A program made the position numbers and the translations under genes. Under the pieces are notes generated by a model that was not told the DNA's origin, ran no database searches, and saw only the letters and a program-made list of their open reading frames with translations. 64,000 bases of DNA, from the NCBI RefSeq assembly GCF_020217485.1, contig NZ_JAEKMI010000022.1, forward strand, positions 1-64,000. Reading direction: 5' to 3'. How positions within the stretch are numbered: position 1 is the first letter of the stretch; each line of letters starts with the position of its first letter. Below, piece after piece: positions 16,561 through 24,137 of this stretch. This DNA is from Mycobacterium sp. WUMAC-067 (GTDB lineage: Bacteria; Actinomycetota; Actinomycetes; Mycobacteriales; Mycobacteriaceae).

Positions 16561-18570
16561 CTATCGGCGCCGCCATGATTCGCGCCTGACACGCCACACG
16601 ATCACCCCTGCCCCGACGATGGCGACAACGACCCACCCCGCGCCGAACCACCACAGCCAGTCGAGGTCGGAATGGCTTCCGGATCCCGCGGCGGCCGCAC
16701 CGGCGGGCAACGGCGGATGATCGACGGTCACCGGGTCTTGTCCCGGTACCGACACCACCGCAACGCCCTTGAGCCGCTGCCAGTGCTTGTTGTCGTCGCC
16801 CTTGAGCCACCTGATCAGCTCGTCAAGCTGTCCGGGCGCCCCATTGGACGTCGCGATCAGCAGTGTGCGGCCGCGGTTGAAAACCGTTTGGAGAGAGGCG
16901 AATCGCAGCACCGGGTCCAACGTGAGCTTGGTGGGCTTGTCGCCGGACCCGACGGCGTTGACGGTGATCGGGCCGCTGGGCCCCGCGGCCACGGGGAGCG
17001 TCACGTCGGACTGATTCCAGCCGTCGGCGGAAATCAGCAGCGCGGGATTCGAGGAATCGACCGCTTGCTTCACGCTGGTGACGGTGGTGTCGATGGGCAT
17101 CGAACTCATCCGCTGCAGACCCACCATGATGTCGAGCGCGCGCACCGTGTCGACCAACGAGTGCTCCGCGATGCCCACCTGCACGCGGGGCATCAAGGTC
17201 TGCGGTACCGACTGAAGGCCGTCCGGCGTCGGCGGCGCCGCGCTACTGCTCTGAATAGTGCTGTCGCCGTTGATGTTCAACGTCAGCAGCTGATTTCCGG
17301 GCCCTGCGGTGTAGAAGTCTCCGCAATGCCCGACGTTGCTCGCGACGTCGAGCACCATTTCGATGTTGGTGTAGCGCTGCAGGAGCCGATCCGGCACGTC
17401 GATCCACCGGTCGATGCCGCCCTGGCCATCGGTCGGCCAGTGATCGATGGTCTCGGGACCGATCGTGACGGCGATCCGGCCGGCGATATTGGGCGGCGTC
17501 GGCGTGTAGGAACCCTGCAGATGCACGCGGACCCCGTGGATGGACCTGCCAAACCGGGTCTGGTCCAGTCCGATCGACACCCGCGGTTGCAGGGAAGTCG
17601 CGTTGATGAACGGGCGCCCGAGGTCGCGGAGCGTGGCGGTGTCCCCCGCCAGTTGCACTGTGGGCTTCACCGATTCCGCCGAGGCCCTGGAGGAAAAGGC
17701 GAGCTCCGACAGGTCGCTGAAGAGCACCGCGATGTTCGATTCGTCCGTTTGGCCCAGCGGCCCGGAGACCAGGAGCCACGGCACACCGGTCGCGCCCTGC
17801 AGGGAAAGGCCGTTGTCCGGGCCCTCTTTGACGACGACCTGGCGTTCCAGCGGCGCCGGCGGCGTCGGCGGGGCCGCCTGTCCTTCCTGCAACGGGACCA
17901 CGACGATCTCGGGAGCCTGTTTGCCGTAATGCGACGCGGTGGAGGCGGCCAGTCGGATTGCCGTGTCGGACTCGGCAGTTGACGGCGATTGCGGCAAATA
18001 GATGGTCAGCTTTCGCAGCACCGGCGGCAAGAAATGAGCCACTGTGGTGGGCGGCAGTTCGGTCCCGGTGTAGGTGACCGTTCCGTTGGCGAGCCGAAGC
18101 GGGCTTTCCGGGTACAAGCAATATCCGTCCAGCGGCACCAGGTACGTACGCACCGTCACGCTCAGAAAGTTGTCGACGACCTCCGCTCCGGTCAGCGGGA
18201 TGACGATCGGGGCCTGATCGGTCGTCGGCAGGTTGACCCGCGCGATGGTGCGATCGCCCTGTGTCACGGTGATGAGCCCCGACCGCAGATTGATTGGCAG
18301 TTCGACGGTCGCGTTCAGCGCCGTCGGGGTCAGCCCATGCAGTACCGGCAGAGTCAGCGGCACGTTGTTGGTCAGGCCCCAGAACTCCAAGGTGGAGGAA
18401 GACCCAAGATCGGCCAACGTCAGCGTCGTCGTCGAATCCGTCGTTGTGAGCGGATCGGTGGGCGCACCCCATGATGCCGCGGGAGCATTCATCACCAAGA
18501 AACCGACGACACCGGCGAGTGCAATTGCTCGGCCGAGAGCTTTCCGGAACATCACCGGAACAGTATGCAT
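16561..18570 (-). CDS. BcsB-like exported polysaccharide synthase accessory protein
   Basis: A 669-aa protein with an N-terminal signal segment (about residues 12-36), a large beta-rich extracytoplasmic part and one C-terminal membrane helix (around WLWWFGAGWVVVAIVGAGV) ending in basic RRESWRRR. This layout and the repeated carbohydrate-binding/flavodoxin-like halves resemble BcsB, the periplasmic subunit that guides cellulose out of BcsA. The assignment is from layout and weak motif similarity. No BcsA-type synthase lies in the window, so it may serve the Wzx/Wzy locus that follows, or a synthase elsewhere. A palindrome overlaps the translation start region. Confidence 0.65.
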   Translation of the reverse strand: MHTVPVMFRKALGRAIALAGVVGFLVMNAPAASWGAPTDPLTTTDSTTTLTLADLGSSSTLEFWGLTNNVPLTLPVLHGLTPTALNATVELPINLRSGLITVTQGDRTIARVNLPTTDQAPIVIPLTGAEVVDNFLSVTVRTYLVPLDGYCLYPESPLRLANGTVTYTGTELPPTTVAHFLPPVLRKLTIYLPQSPSTAESDTAIRLAASTASHYGKQAPEIVVVPLQEGQAAPPTPPAPLERQVVVKEGPDNGLSLQGATGVPWLLVSGPLGQTDESNIAVLFSDLSELAFSSRASAESVKPTVQLAGDTATLRDLGRPFINATSLQPRVSIGLDQTRFGRSIHGVRVHLQGSYTPTPPNIAGRIAVTIGPETIDHWPTDGQGGIDRWIDVPDRLLQRYTNIEMVLDVASNVGHCGDFYTAGPGNQLLTLNINGDSTIQSSSAAPPTPDGLQSVPQTLMPRVQVGIAEHSLVDTVRALDIMVGLQRMSSMPIDTTVTSVKQAVDSSNPALLISADGWNQSDVTLPVAAGPSGPITVNAVGSGDKPTKLTLDPVLRFASLQTVFNRGRTLLIATSNGAPGQLDELIRWLKGDDNKHWQRLKGVAVVSVPGQDPVTVDHPPLPAGAAAAGSGSHSDLDWLWWFGAGWVVVAIVGAGVIVWRVRRESWRRR

Positions 18571-18572
18571 TG

Positions 18573-18587
18573 TTGAAAGCGCTTCAA
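18573..18587. promoter_or_regulatory. LacI/cre-like palindrome at the BcsB-like start
   Basis: TTGAAAGCGCTTCAA is a near-perfect palindrome ending 2 bp before the start codon at 18570. It resembles operators of LacI/GalR regulators, which have a central CG and TGAAA/TTTCA-like arms. Such a site would block transcription or translation start. No LacI-family gene is present in the window. Confidence 0.4.
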
Positions 18588-18603
18588 CCCCAATAACGGA
18601 AAG

Positions 18604-18641
18604 GCCGTTGCGGCGACCGCGAAAAGGTGTCCCGCAACGGC
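18604..18641 (-). terminator. Hairpin between the first TetR gene and the BcsB-like gene
   Basis: GCCGTTGCGG (18604-18613) pairs perfectly with CCGCAACGGC (18632-18641) across an 18-nt loop. It lies just past the stop of the minus-strand tetR gene and before the BcsB-like gene. No T-run follows; a T-poor actinobacterial terminator is the best guess. Confidence 0.45.
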
Positions 18642-18653
18642 TCTCACCGAACG

Positions 18654-19364
18654 CTAATCGGTTTCCGGTTCCCCGCCGTCCTCGTCGAGCGGGGCGCTGG
18701 CCGCGGTATGGCGCATCACTTCGCGCCGCAGAAATTGCTGGAAGTAGGGCAGCGACGCTTCCGAGACGACGCCGGGCAGCAGGAGTTCCCAGAGCTGATG
18801 CAACCGAGCGAAGGGATCACCGATGACGTCCCCGATCCTGCCGTGGCTGGATATCGCGGTCGCGATCAGCCGTGTCCCGGATATCGTGCCCACGATCGAC
18901 GCGCTGAGCACGTCGGGGTCGATGCCGCTCCGAAGGTCGCCTTCCTTGACCGCGCGGCGCGCCTCCTGGGCCGTCTCCAGCACCAAGTTGGCGTAGAAGC
19001 GCGAGGCCGCCCCGTTGAATCCGCTTAAGGCGGTGGCCAATTGCGCGGCCGCCCGGGCCATTTTGTCGGAGCCCAACACGTCGACGATCGTGAATGAGCC
19101 GTGCACAATGTTTTCCAGCCCCGGCGATGACGACTTACAGACATTTCGATAAGCGCTGAGGATCGCGTCAGACCCTTCCTCGATGATGTTCGAGGCTAAC
19201 GATTCTTTCGAATCAAAGTGGTGATAGAGGGCGCCTTTGGTCATGCCCGTCCGCTCGATGATCGTGCTCCATCCGGCGGCCGCGTACCCGACCTCGCCGA
19301 ACACTTCGATCGCGGCGTCGAGGATTTTTTGCCGAGTGGCCTCAGACCGAACCTGGCGCGGCAT
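18654..19364 (-). CDS. TetR-family regulator, gamma-butyrolactone-receptor-like (first of tandem pair)
   Basis: A 236-aa regulator starting MPRQVRSEATRQKIL. Its HTH (about residues 12-58) contains MTKGALYHHFDSKESLA, strongly like the ScbR/ArpA autoregulator receptors of Streptomyces. The C-terminal stretch LLLPGVVSEASLPYFQQFLRRE resembles the matching part of the next gene, so the two are paralogues. A more upstream start is in frame but unlike the family. It is probably co-transcribed with the second copy (53 bp apart). No butyrolactone synthase (AfsA-like) gene is seen, so its ligand is unknown. Confidence 0.88.
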   Translation of the reverse strand: MPRQVRSEATRQKILDAAIEVFGEVGYAAAGWSTIIERTGMTKGALYHHFDSKESLASNIIEEGSDAILSAYRNVCKSSSPGLENIVHGSFTIVDVLGSDKMARAAAQLATALSGFNGAASRFYANLVLETAQEARRAVKEGDLRSGIDPDVLSASIVGTISGTRLIATAISSHGRIGDVIGDPFARLHQLWELLLPGVVSEASLPYFQQFLRREVMRHTAASAPLDEDGGEPETD

Positions 19365-19417
19365 CGCCGCTGCACCTCCAGAGTCTCGTCGGACGCGCGG
19401 GTCGTTCGCCGTCGTTA

Positions 19418-20095
19418 CTACTGCGAGTCGGCATCGTTTGAACCGGTGTTGACGGCGAGCGCCGTACGCCGCCTGAGGAATTGGCGGAAGTACTCGGAAC
19501 GGTCCGGTTGCAGTATCCCGGTAAGCAGTAAGGACCAGCACTTTTCCAGGTCGAGCAGGAAGCGTTCCGGGTCGTCCAGGTTGCTGGTCTTTCGCAGTCC
19601 CATGTGCAGGGAGACCATCATGCGGCCGACGTCCTGCGGGTCGCACTGTGCGTTGATGTCGCCCTCGGCCTGGGCTTGCTCGGCGACTCGGCCCAGGTTT
19701 CTGATCCAGCGGTCGAACAACTTTTCCTGGAGCCCGTCGGGCAGGCCGACGGACTCCATCAGATTCAGTCCCGACCTGACGAGGTCCATCTTGATGTCCC
19801 GAATGGCGATCAGATACGAGAAGTCGATGAGCGTCTCGAGGCCCGAGAGCCCGCGCGTCAGCAGGTCACGCACGCCGACCGCCCCGGCCTCGACCTGGCT
19901 TTCGATGATGGCGACCGCCAAGGCATGCTTCGACTTGAAGTGGAAGTACATTGCGCCCTTGGTCAGTTCGGCCTCGGCGAGGATGTCGTCGAGGCCGACG
20001 TCGTGGTAGGGCCGACGGGCGAACTGATGCGACGCGGCCCGCAGAATCTGTTGCCGGGTCGCGTCTGCTCGTCCGTCAGTCGAGTGTGTGGTCAT
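19418..20095 (-). CDS. TetR-family regulator, gamma-butyrolactone-receptor-like (second of tandem pair)
   Basis: A 225-aa regulator with HTH at about residues 10-55; LTKGAMYFHFKSKHALA matches the ScbR/ArpA group closely. It ends LLLTGILQPDRSEYFRQFLRRR, similar to its neighbour. Start ATG 20095 (MTTHSTDGRADATRQQ) was preferred over an upstream methionine in low-complexity sequence. The pair is transcribed away from the exopolysaccharide operon, from a shared AT-rich divergent region, which makes control of that operon plausible. A direct link is inference. Confidence 0.88.
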   Translation of the reverse strand: MTTHSTDGRADATRQQILRAASHQFARRPYHDVGLDDILAEAELTKGAMYFHFKSKHALAVAIIESQVEAGAVGVRDLLTRGLSGLETLIDFSYLIAIRDIKMDLVRSGLNLMESVGLPDGLQEKLFDRWIRNLGRVAEQAQAEGDINAQCDPQDVGRMMVSLHMGLRKTSNLDDPERFLLDLEKCWSLLLTGILQPDRSEYFRQFLRRRTALAVNTGSNDADSQ

Positions 20096-20458
20096 CGCGA
20101 TCGAGAACTCAGCTCTCCGCGGCGCGAATTGTGGGGCACGCCGTGGCACCGAGGCTGAGGCCGCGGGCGGCGTCGGCCACCCCTGCGTCGCACGACGCCT
20201 TGCTCAAGCAGGGCACACACACCTCGGTTCTTCAGACATTGGGAGCGAACACGCACCCGCGTCGCTCGAGATTTCTAGCCCACTTCTGAGGTTAGCAGTC
20301 ATACGGCTGTCCCGGTTGACGCCCGTGTAAATACTTGAGGTTTACGTCACAGCGTGTTGTCAAACCTATAGTATGTTTTATACGCTATTGTGCGTACGTC
20401 AGTCTGATCGGACGCCTAGATCGTCTCGACCGTTCGAATCGCACGAAGGAGAAAGCCC
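20096..20458. other. Divergent regulatory region upstream of the exopolysaccharide operon
   Basis: This 363-bp region lies between the tandem TetR genes and the first plus-strand start. It is distinctly AT-rich at 20325-20400. AGGTTT (20338-20343) and AAACCT (20362-20367) form a spaced inverted repeat, and TATAGTAT...ATACGCTAT gives an imperfect palindrome at 20367-20388. Promoter-like hexamers occur on both strands, including TTGACA on the minus strand (complement of 20359-20364). No gene is apparent. Confidence 0.6.
20357..20386 (+). promoter_or_regulatory. Putative promoter of the exopolysaccharide operon
   Basis: TTGTCA (20357-20362) and TACGCT (20381-20386) are 18 bp apart and fit a SigA-type promoter; TATAGT at 20367-20372 is an alternative -10. 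The predicted start near 20393 would leave a leader of about 66 nt before the AAGGAG-preceded ATG at 20459. The inverted repeat across the -35 region could bind the tandem TetR proteins. Confidence 0.45.
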
Positions 20459-20728
20459 ATGTCCCCTCTCACCACGCCTTATTCGGGCCGCGTGGCGGGA
20501 GGGGACGTGGGCGCCGCGCTCATCTCCTTGCCGGCCCTGGGGACCGCCAGCCCCGGTCGGCGCGGACTAAAGGGCTTCAGGCCGGGACGAATGACCTTTA
20601 GCTTTCAAATCCCGTTATTTCCATACTTTCGGTATGGATTTGGCCGTTTTGCTGATCTCGGAGCATGCCGAGAGGGCGCTTCCGCCGGATCCACGACGCG
20701 ATCCGCTGACGGGCGGGCCGTCAAGTGA
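20459..20728 (+). CDS. Candidate small protein upstream of PPE gene
   Basis: An 89-aa frame that I do not recognise. In favour: it starts with ATG after a strong GAAGGAGAA site, follows a likely promoter, and its TGA overlaps the GTG of the PPE gene (GTGA), the same coupling used throughout the locus. Against: codons are GC-rich in the third position only for about the first 40 residues and then turn atypical, and no PE motif, signal peptide or domain is visible. It may be a translated leader, a decayed gene that once preceded PPE, or not a gene. Confidence 0.35.
   Translation: MSPLTTPYSGRVAGGDVGAALISLPALGTASPGRRGLKGFRPGRMTFSFQIPLFPYFRYGFGRFADLGACREGASAGSTTRSADGRAVK
20620..20638 (+). promoter_or_regulatory. 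Hairpin upstream of the PPE gene
   Basis: TCCATAC (20620-20626) pairs perfectly with GTATGGA (20632-20638) around loop TTTCG. It lies in an AT-rich stretch inside the doubtful small frame and about 90 bp before the PPE start. It may shape the leader RNA; no T-run follows. Confidence 0.35.
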
Positions 20729-21927
20729 TCGATTTCGGAGCGCTTCCCCCGGAGATCAACTCCACCCGGATGTACGCCGGTCCCGGCCCCTTCTCCCTCA
20801 TGGCCGCGGCGGTGGCCTGGGACGCTTTGGCCGCCGAACTGCACGCCGCGGCGAGCTGCTACCGCTCGGTGATCGCCGGGTTGACCACCGGACGCTGGCT
20901 GGGCCCGTCCTCGCTGACCATGGCCTCGGCGTACGCGCCCTACATGGCGTGGATGGCTGGTGCCGGAGCGCGAGCCGCGGAGACGGCCGGTCAAGCCAGG
21001 CTTGCCGTGGAGGTTTTCGAGGCCGCCTTCGCGATGACCGTCCCGCCGCCGGCCGTCGCCGCCAATCGGGCCCAGCTCGCGACGCTGGTCGCGACCAACT
21101 TCCTCGGGCAGAACTCGGCGGCGATCGCCGCCACCGAGGCCGAATACGTGGAGATGTGGGCGCAGGACGCGGCGGCGATGTATGCCTACGCGGCGGGCTC
21201 GGCGGCCGCGTGCGAGGTGACACCCTTCACCCCGGCGCCGAACGTGACCAACGAGAGCGGCGCGGCCCAGCAGGCCGCCGCCGTCGGCAAGGCCACTTCG
21301 GAAACGGAGCAGGCGAACCTGGCGAATGTGGTGTCCAAGGTGCCCAACTCGCTGCACCAGCTTTCCTCGCCGATGAAAGTCACGGCCGATACGGGCCCTG
21401 ATCTCGGCGGGACGATTGGGAACGCTGGGTCCGGTGCAGGCGACGCCGCCAATTCCTCGATCATGACGGGTCTCGCGTCGGGTATCCCCGGCGCCATCCC
21501 CAGCGCATTCTCGGCGGCGGCGACCCCCCTGTACGGCATGTCCTCCATCCTCGGCATAGCCCAGACCGCGCAAGGCTTGGCAAAAGCCGCCGGCGACGGC
21601 GCCATGGCCGCCGCCTCGGGAGCGGCGAGTGCGGCCAGTTCGGGCGCCGGAGCGCTCGGATCGCTCGGATCCGGCATCTTCGGCAGCCTCGGGAAGGCGG
21701 CCATGCTGGGTCCGTTGGCGGTGCCGGCGAGCTGGACCAGCGTGATTCCCGCCGCCCACAGCGCCGTCTCGGCGCTGCCCGCCATCAACCTCGCCGGCGC
21801 CAATGTGCCGCCCAGCGTCATGGGCTCGCTGCCCCGCCTCGCGGCCGCCTCGGGCAAGAACCTCGGGCCGCGATACGGCGTGATCCCGACCGTGATGACA
21901 CGCCCACTGTCGGCCGGATACGCGTAG
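20725..21927 (+). CDS. PPE family protein (PPE-SVP-like)
   Basis: A 400-aa mycobacterial PPE protein: the N-terminus VIDFGALPPEINSTRMY carries the PPE motif at residues 8-10, followed by the conserved helical domain of about 175 aa with WLGPSS. The C-terminal part has GPLAVPASW near residue 328, matching the GxxSVPxxW motif of the SVP subgroup, and a typical RPLSAGYA end. Many PPE proteins leave the cell through type VII secretion, usually paired with a PE protein. No PE gene is next to it. It is the first sure gene of the exopolysaccharide operon, 55 bp ahead of the epimerase gene. Confidence 0.93.
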   Translation: MIDFGALPPEINSTRMYAGPGPFSLMAAAVAWDALAAELHAAASCYRSVIAGLTTGRWLGPSSLTMASAYAPYMAWMAGAGARAAETAGQARLAVEVFEAAFAMTVPPPAVAANRAQLATLVATNFLGQNSAAIAATEAEYVEMWAQDAAAMYAYAAGSAAACEVTPFTPAPNVTNESGAAQQAAAVGKATSETEQANLANVVSKVPNSLHQLSSPMKVTADTGPDLGGTIGNAGSGAGDAANSSIMTGLASGIPGAIPSAFSAAATPLYGMSSILGIAQTAQGLAKAAGDGAMAAASGAASAASSGAGALGSLGSGIFGSLGKAAMLGPLAVPASWTSVIPAAHSAVSALPAINLAGANVPPSVMGSLPRLAAASGKNLGPRYGVIPTVMTRPLSAGYA

Positions 21928-21982
21928 GCCATCTCATGAGCGGACAGGTTTTGAAGGCCCGGTGCACGAGAAGGAGCGGTAA

Positions 21983-22555
21983 GTGAAGTACACGCCCACC
22001 AAGGTCGCCGGGGTGACAATCATCGACTTCGAACTCCACCACGACCATCGCGGGTATTCCTCACGTTCGTTCTCCGCCCGCGACTTCGCCAACCACGGGC
22101 TGAATTTTGAAGTCGCGCAGACGAATATCTTCTTCAACTACACCCGCGGCACCGTGCGTGGCCTGTACCGTCGGGTGCCACCACACGCCGAGGCGAAACT
22201 GGTCCGTTGCACCCGCGGTGTTATCGCCGCTGTCGCGGTCGACGTTCGCCCCGACTCGCTGACCTACGGCGACCACGTGATGGTGCAGTTGAGCGCCGAC
22301 GACCACCGCACGCTCTTCTTGCCCCCGTACGTCGCTCACGGCTTCCAGACGCAGGTCGATGACACCGAGGTCACCTTTCACGTCAGCGGTCGGTACGCGA
22401 TGGCCGACGAGGAGGGGATCCGCTGGGACGACCCCGAATTCGGGATCTCGTGGCCGATACCGGTCACGGTCATCTCCGAACAAGACGCGAGCTGGCCCTC
22501 GCGCAAATCCAGATTGGCACCAGTGGAACAGGTGGCATCATGCGTCAGTCGGTGA
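21983..22555 (+). CDS. RmlC-like dTDP-4-keto-sugar epimerase family protein (altered active site)
   Basis: A 190-aa cupin of the RmlC family, which epimerises dTDP-4-keto-6-deoxysugars at C3/C5. Clear family signatures are DHRGYSSRSF, PHAEAKLVRCTRG, PPYVAHGF and GIRWDDPEFGISWP. The usual RGLH motif with the catalytic-base His reads RGLY here (Tyr62), while Lys72 and Tyr138 positions are kept. The enzyme may therefore use altered chemistry, bind without epimerising, or be inactive. GTG 21983 follows AGAAGGAGCGG. Its end overlaps the start of the phosphotransferase gene by 16 bp. Confidence 0.85.
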   Translation: MKYTPTKVAGVTIIDFELHHDHRGYSSRSFSARDFANHGLNFEVAQTNIFFNYTRGTVRGLYRRVPPHAEAKLVRCTRGVIAAVAVDVRPDSLTYGDHVMVQLSADDHRTLFLPPYVAHGFQTQVDDTEVTFHVSGRYAMADEEGIRWDDPEFGISWPIPVTVISEQDASWPSRKSRLAPVEQVASCVSR

Positions 22556-24126
22556 TCGTTCCCAGCACGGTGGATGTCGTGCAGCCCAGCTGGCGGCAGC
22601 TCAAGGCCTGGCCTGCGGGCACGACCGCGTTGCATCGCAGCGAGACGGCGGGTTCGCCCATGACCGCGCCCGTCACGCCTTCGGCCGGTGGGAATCCCGT
22701 ACAGCGCTGGCAGGATCGCTATTCGCAGGGCCTGCGCATCAGTGACTCGGTGATGGTCTTCGCGTCGGTGATGCTCGCCCAGTACGTCCGATTCGGCGAA
22801 ATCGCGAACACGTCGGGTTACTCGGACCAGACCATGACGCTGTTCTCCTTCCTGTTCGCGGCGCTGTGGCTGTCGGCCCTCGCGGTATTCCAAACGCGCT
22901 CAACGCGAATCATCGGGGCGGGGATCGAGGAGTACCGCCGGATCGGCACCGCGTCCTTCTGGACGTTCGGGATCATCGCCATGGTGACCTTGCTGGCCAA
23001 GGTCGACCTGGCCCGCGGCTATCTGGCGATCGCGCTTCCCGTCGGCACCGTGGGGTTGCTGGCCAGCCGTAGCGTGTGGCGAAAGCACATCTGCCGCAAG
23101 CGAGTCCAGGGCGAATGCCAGACCCGCGTTTTGGCGATCGGCGACCGGCAATCGGTCACGCACCTCGCGCATGAACTGGACCGCAACGCGGTGGCCGGGT
23201 GCGTCGTGGTCGGCGTCTGCATCCCCGGCTACGGGCCGGCCCGCGGCAACACCCTGACGATCGGCGGCCGTCAGGTACCGATCCTGGGCGACCAGACCCA
23301 GGTGGCGACGGCGATCGACAGCTGCGGCGCGGACACCGTGGCGGTGACGCAGACGGATCACTTTGGGATGCACGGGATCAGGGAGCTGCTGTGGCAGCTG
23401 GAGACCCGCGACGTCGACCTGGTGGTGTCGCCCGGCGTCATGGACGTGACCGAGGCGCGGTTGACCCTGCGCCTGACCGGCGGGCTGCCACTGCTGCACG
23501 TCGACAAGCCGCAATACGAAGGGGCGCACCGCTTTCAGAAGCAGGCCTTCGACTTCGTGTTCTCGCTGGCGGCGCTGGTCGCCACAGCACCGGTGCTCGT
23601 CGCCGCTGCCATCGCCATCAAGCTGACCAGCAAGGGACCCGTCTTCTACCCGGCGGAACGTATCGGCACCGACGGAAAGCCCTTCACTATGCTGAAGTTC
23701 CGCACGATGGTCGACGGTGCAGACACCCAGCTCGAGCACCTGCTGGCGGTCAATGAAAGCGCCGGCGGCATGCTCTTCAAGATGCGTCAGGACCCCCGGG
23801 TCACCCCCGTCGGCAGAATTCTTCGCCGGTACAGCATCGACGAGCTCCCGCAATTCATCAACGTTCTCAAGGGGGACATGAGCGTCGTCGGGCCGCGACC
23901 CCCGTTGCGCCGCGAGGTCGACAACTACGACGGCGAGGTGAAGCGGCGCTTGCTGGTGAAGCCGGGCGTCAGCGGGTTGTGGCAAGTGAGCGGCCGGTCG
24001 GACCTCTCCTGGGAAGAGTCAGTGCGGCTGGATCTGTCGTACGTCGACAACTGGTCGATGTCGGGTGACCTGATGATCGTCGCGAAGACGGTGAAAGCGG
24101 TCCTGACAAGCCACGGAGCCTACTAG
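22540..24126 (+). CDS. Polyprenyl glycosylphosphotransferase (WcaJ/WbaP type)
   Basis: Starts the repeat unit by moving a sugar-1-phosphate from a nucleotide sugar to polyprenyl phosphate (decaprenyl phosphate in mycobacteria) at the inner face of the membrane. The 528-aa protein has about four N-terminal membrane segments (residues 60-180), a Rossmann-like CoA-binding_3 domain, then a membrane helix and the catalytic bacterial sugar transferase domain. The latter shows GTDGKPFTMLKFRTMV, SIDELPQFINVLKGDMSVVG and RPPLRREVDNY. The sugar cannot be read from sequence. The ATG at 22540 (MRQSVIVPS) lies inside the epimerase 3' end. Confidence 0.93.
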   Translation: MRQSVIVPSTVDVVQPSWRQLKAWPAGTTALHRSETAGSPMTAPVTPSAGGNPVQRWQDRYSQGLRISDSVMVFASVMLAQYVRFGEIANTSGYSDQTMTLFSFLFAALWLSALAVFQTRSTRIIGAGIEEYRRIGTASFWTFGIIAMVTLLAKVDLARGYLAIALPVGTVGLLASRSVWRKHICRKRVQGECQTRVLAIGDRQSVTHLAHELDRNAVAGCVVVGVCIPGYGPARGNTLTIGGRQVPILGDQTQVATAIDSCGADTVAVTQTDHFGMHGIRELLWQLETRDVDLVVSPGVMDVTEARLTLRLTGGLPLLHVDKPQYEGAHRFQKQAFDFVFSLAALVATAPVLVAAAIAIKLTSKGPVFYPAERIGTDGKPFTMLKFRTMVDGADTQLEHLLAVNESAGGMLFKMRQDPRVTPVGRILRRYSIDELPQFINVLKGDMSVVGPRPPLRREVDNYDGEVKRRLLVKPGVSGLWQVSGRSDLSWEESVRLDLSYVDNWSMSGDLMIVAKTVKAVLTSHGAY

Positions 24127-24137
24127 GCTCGCGAGCC

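Noticed and set aside
16561..18570. A full cellulose synthase operon
   Set aside because: Only a BcsB-like protein is present; no BcsA, BcsZ or BcsC-like gene was found in the window, so cellulose synthesis is not claimed.
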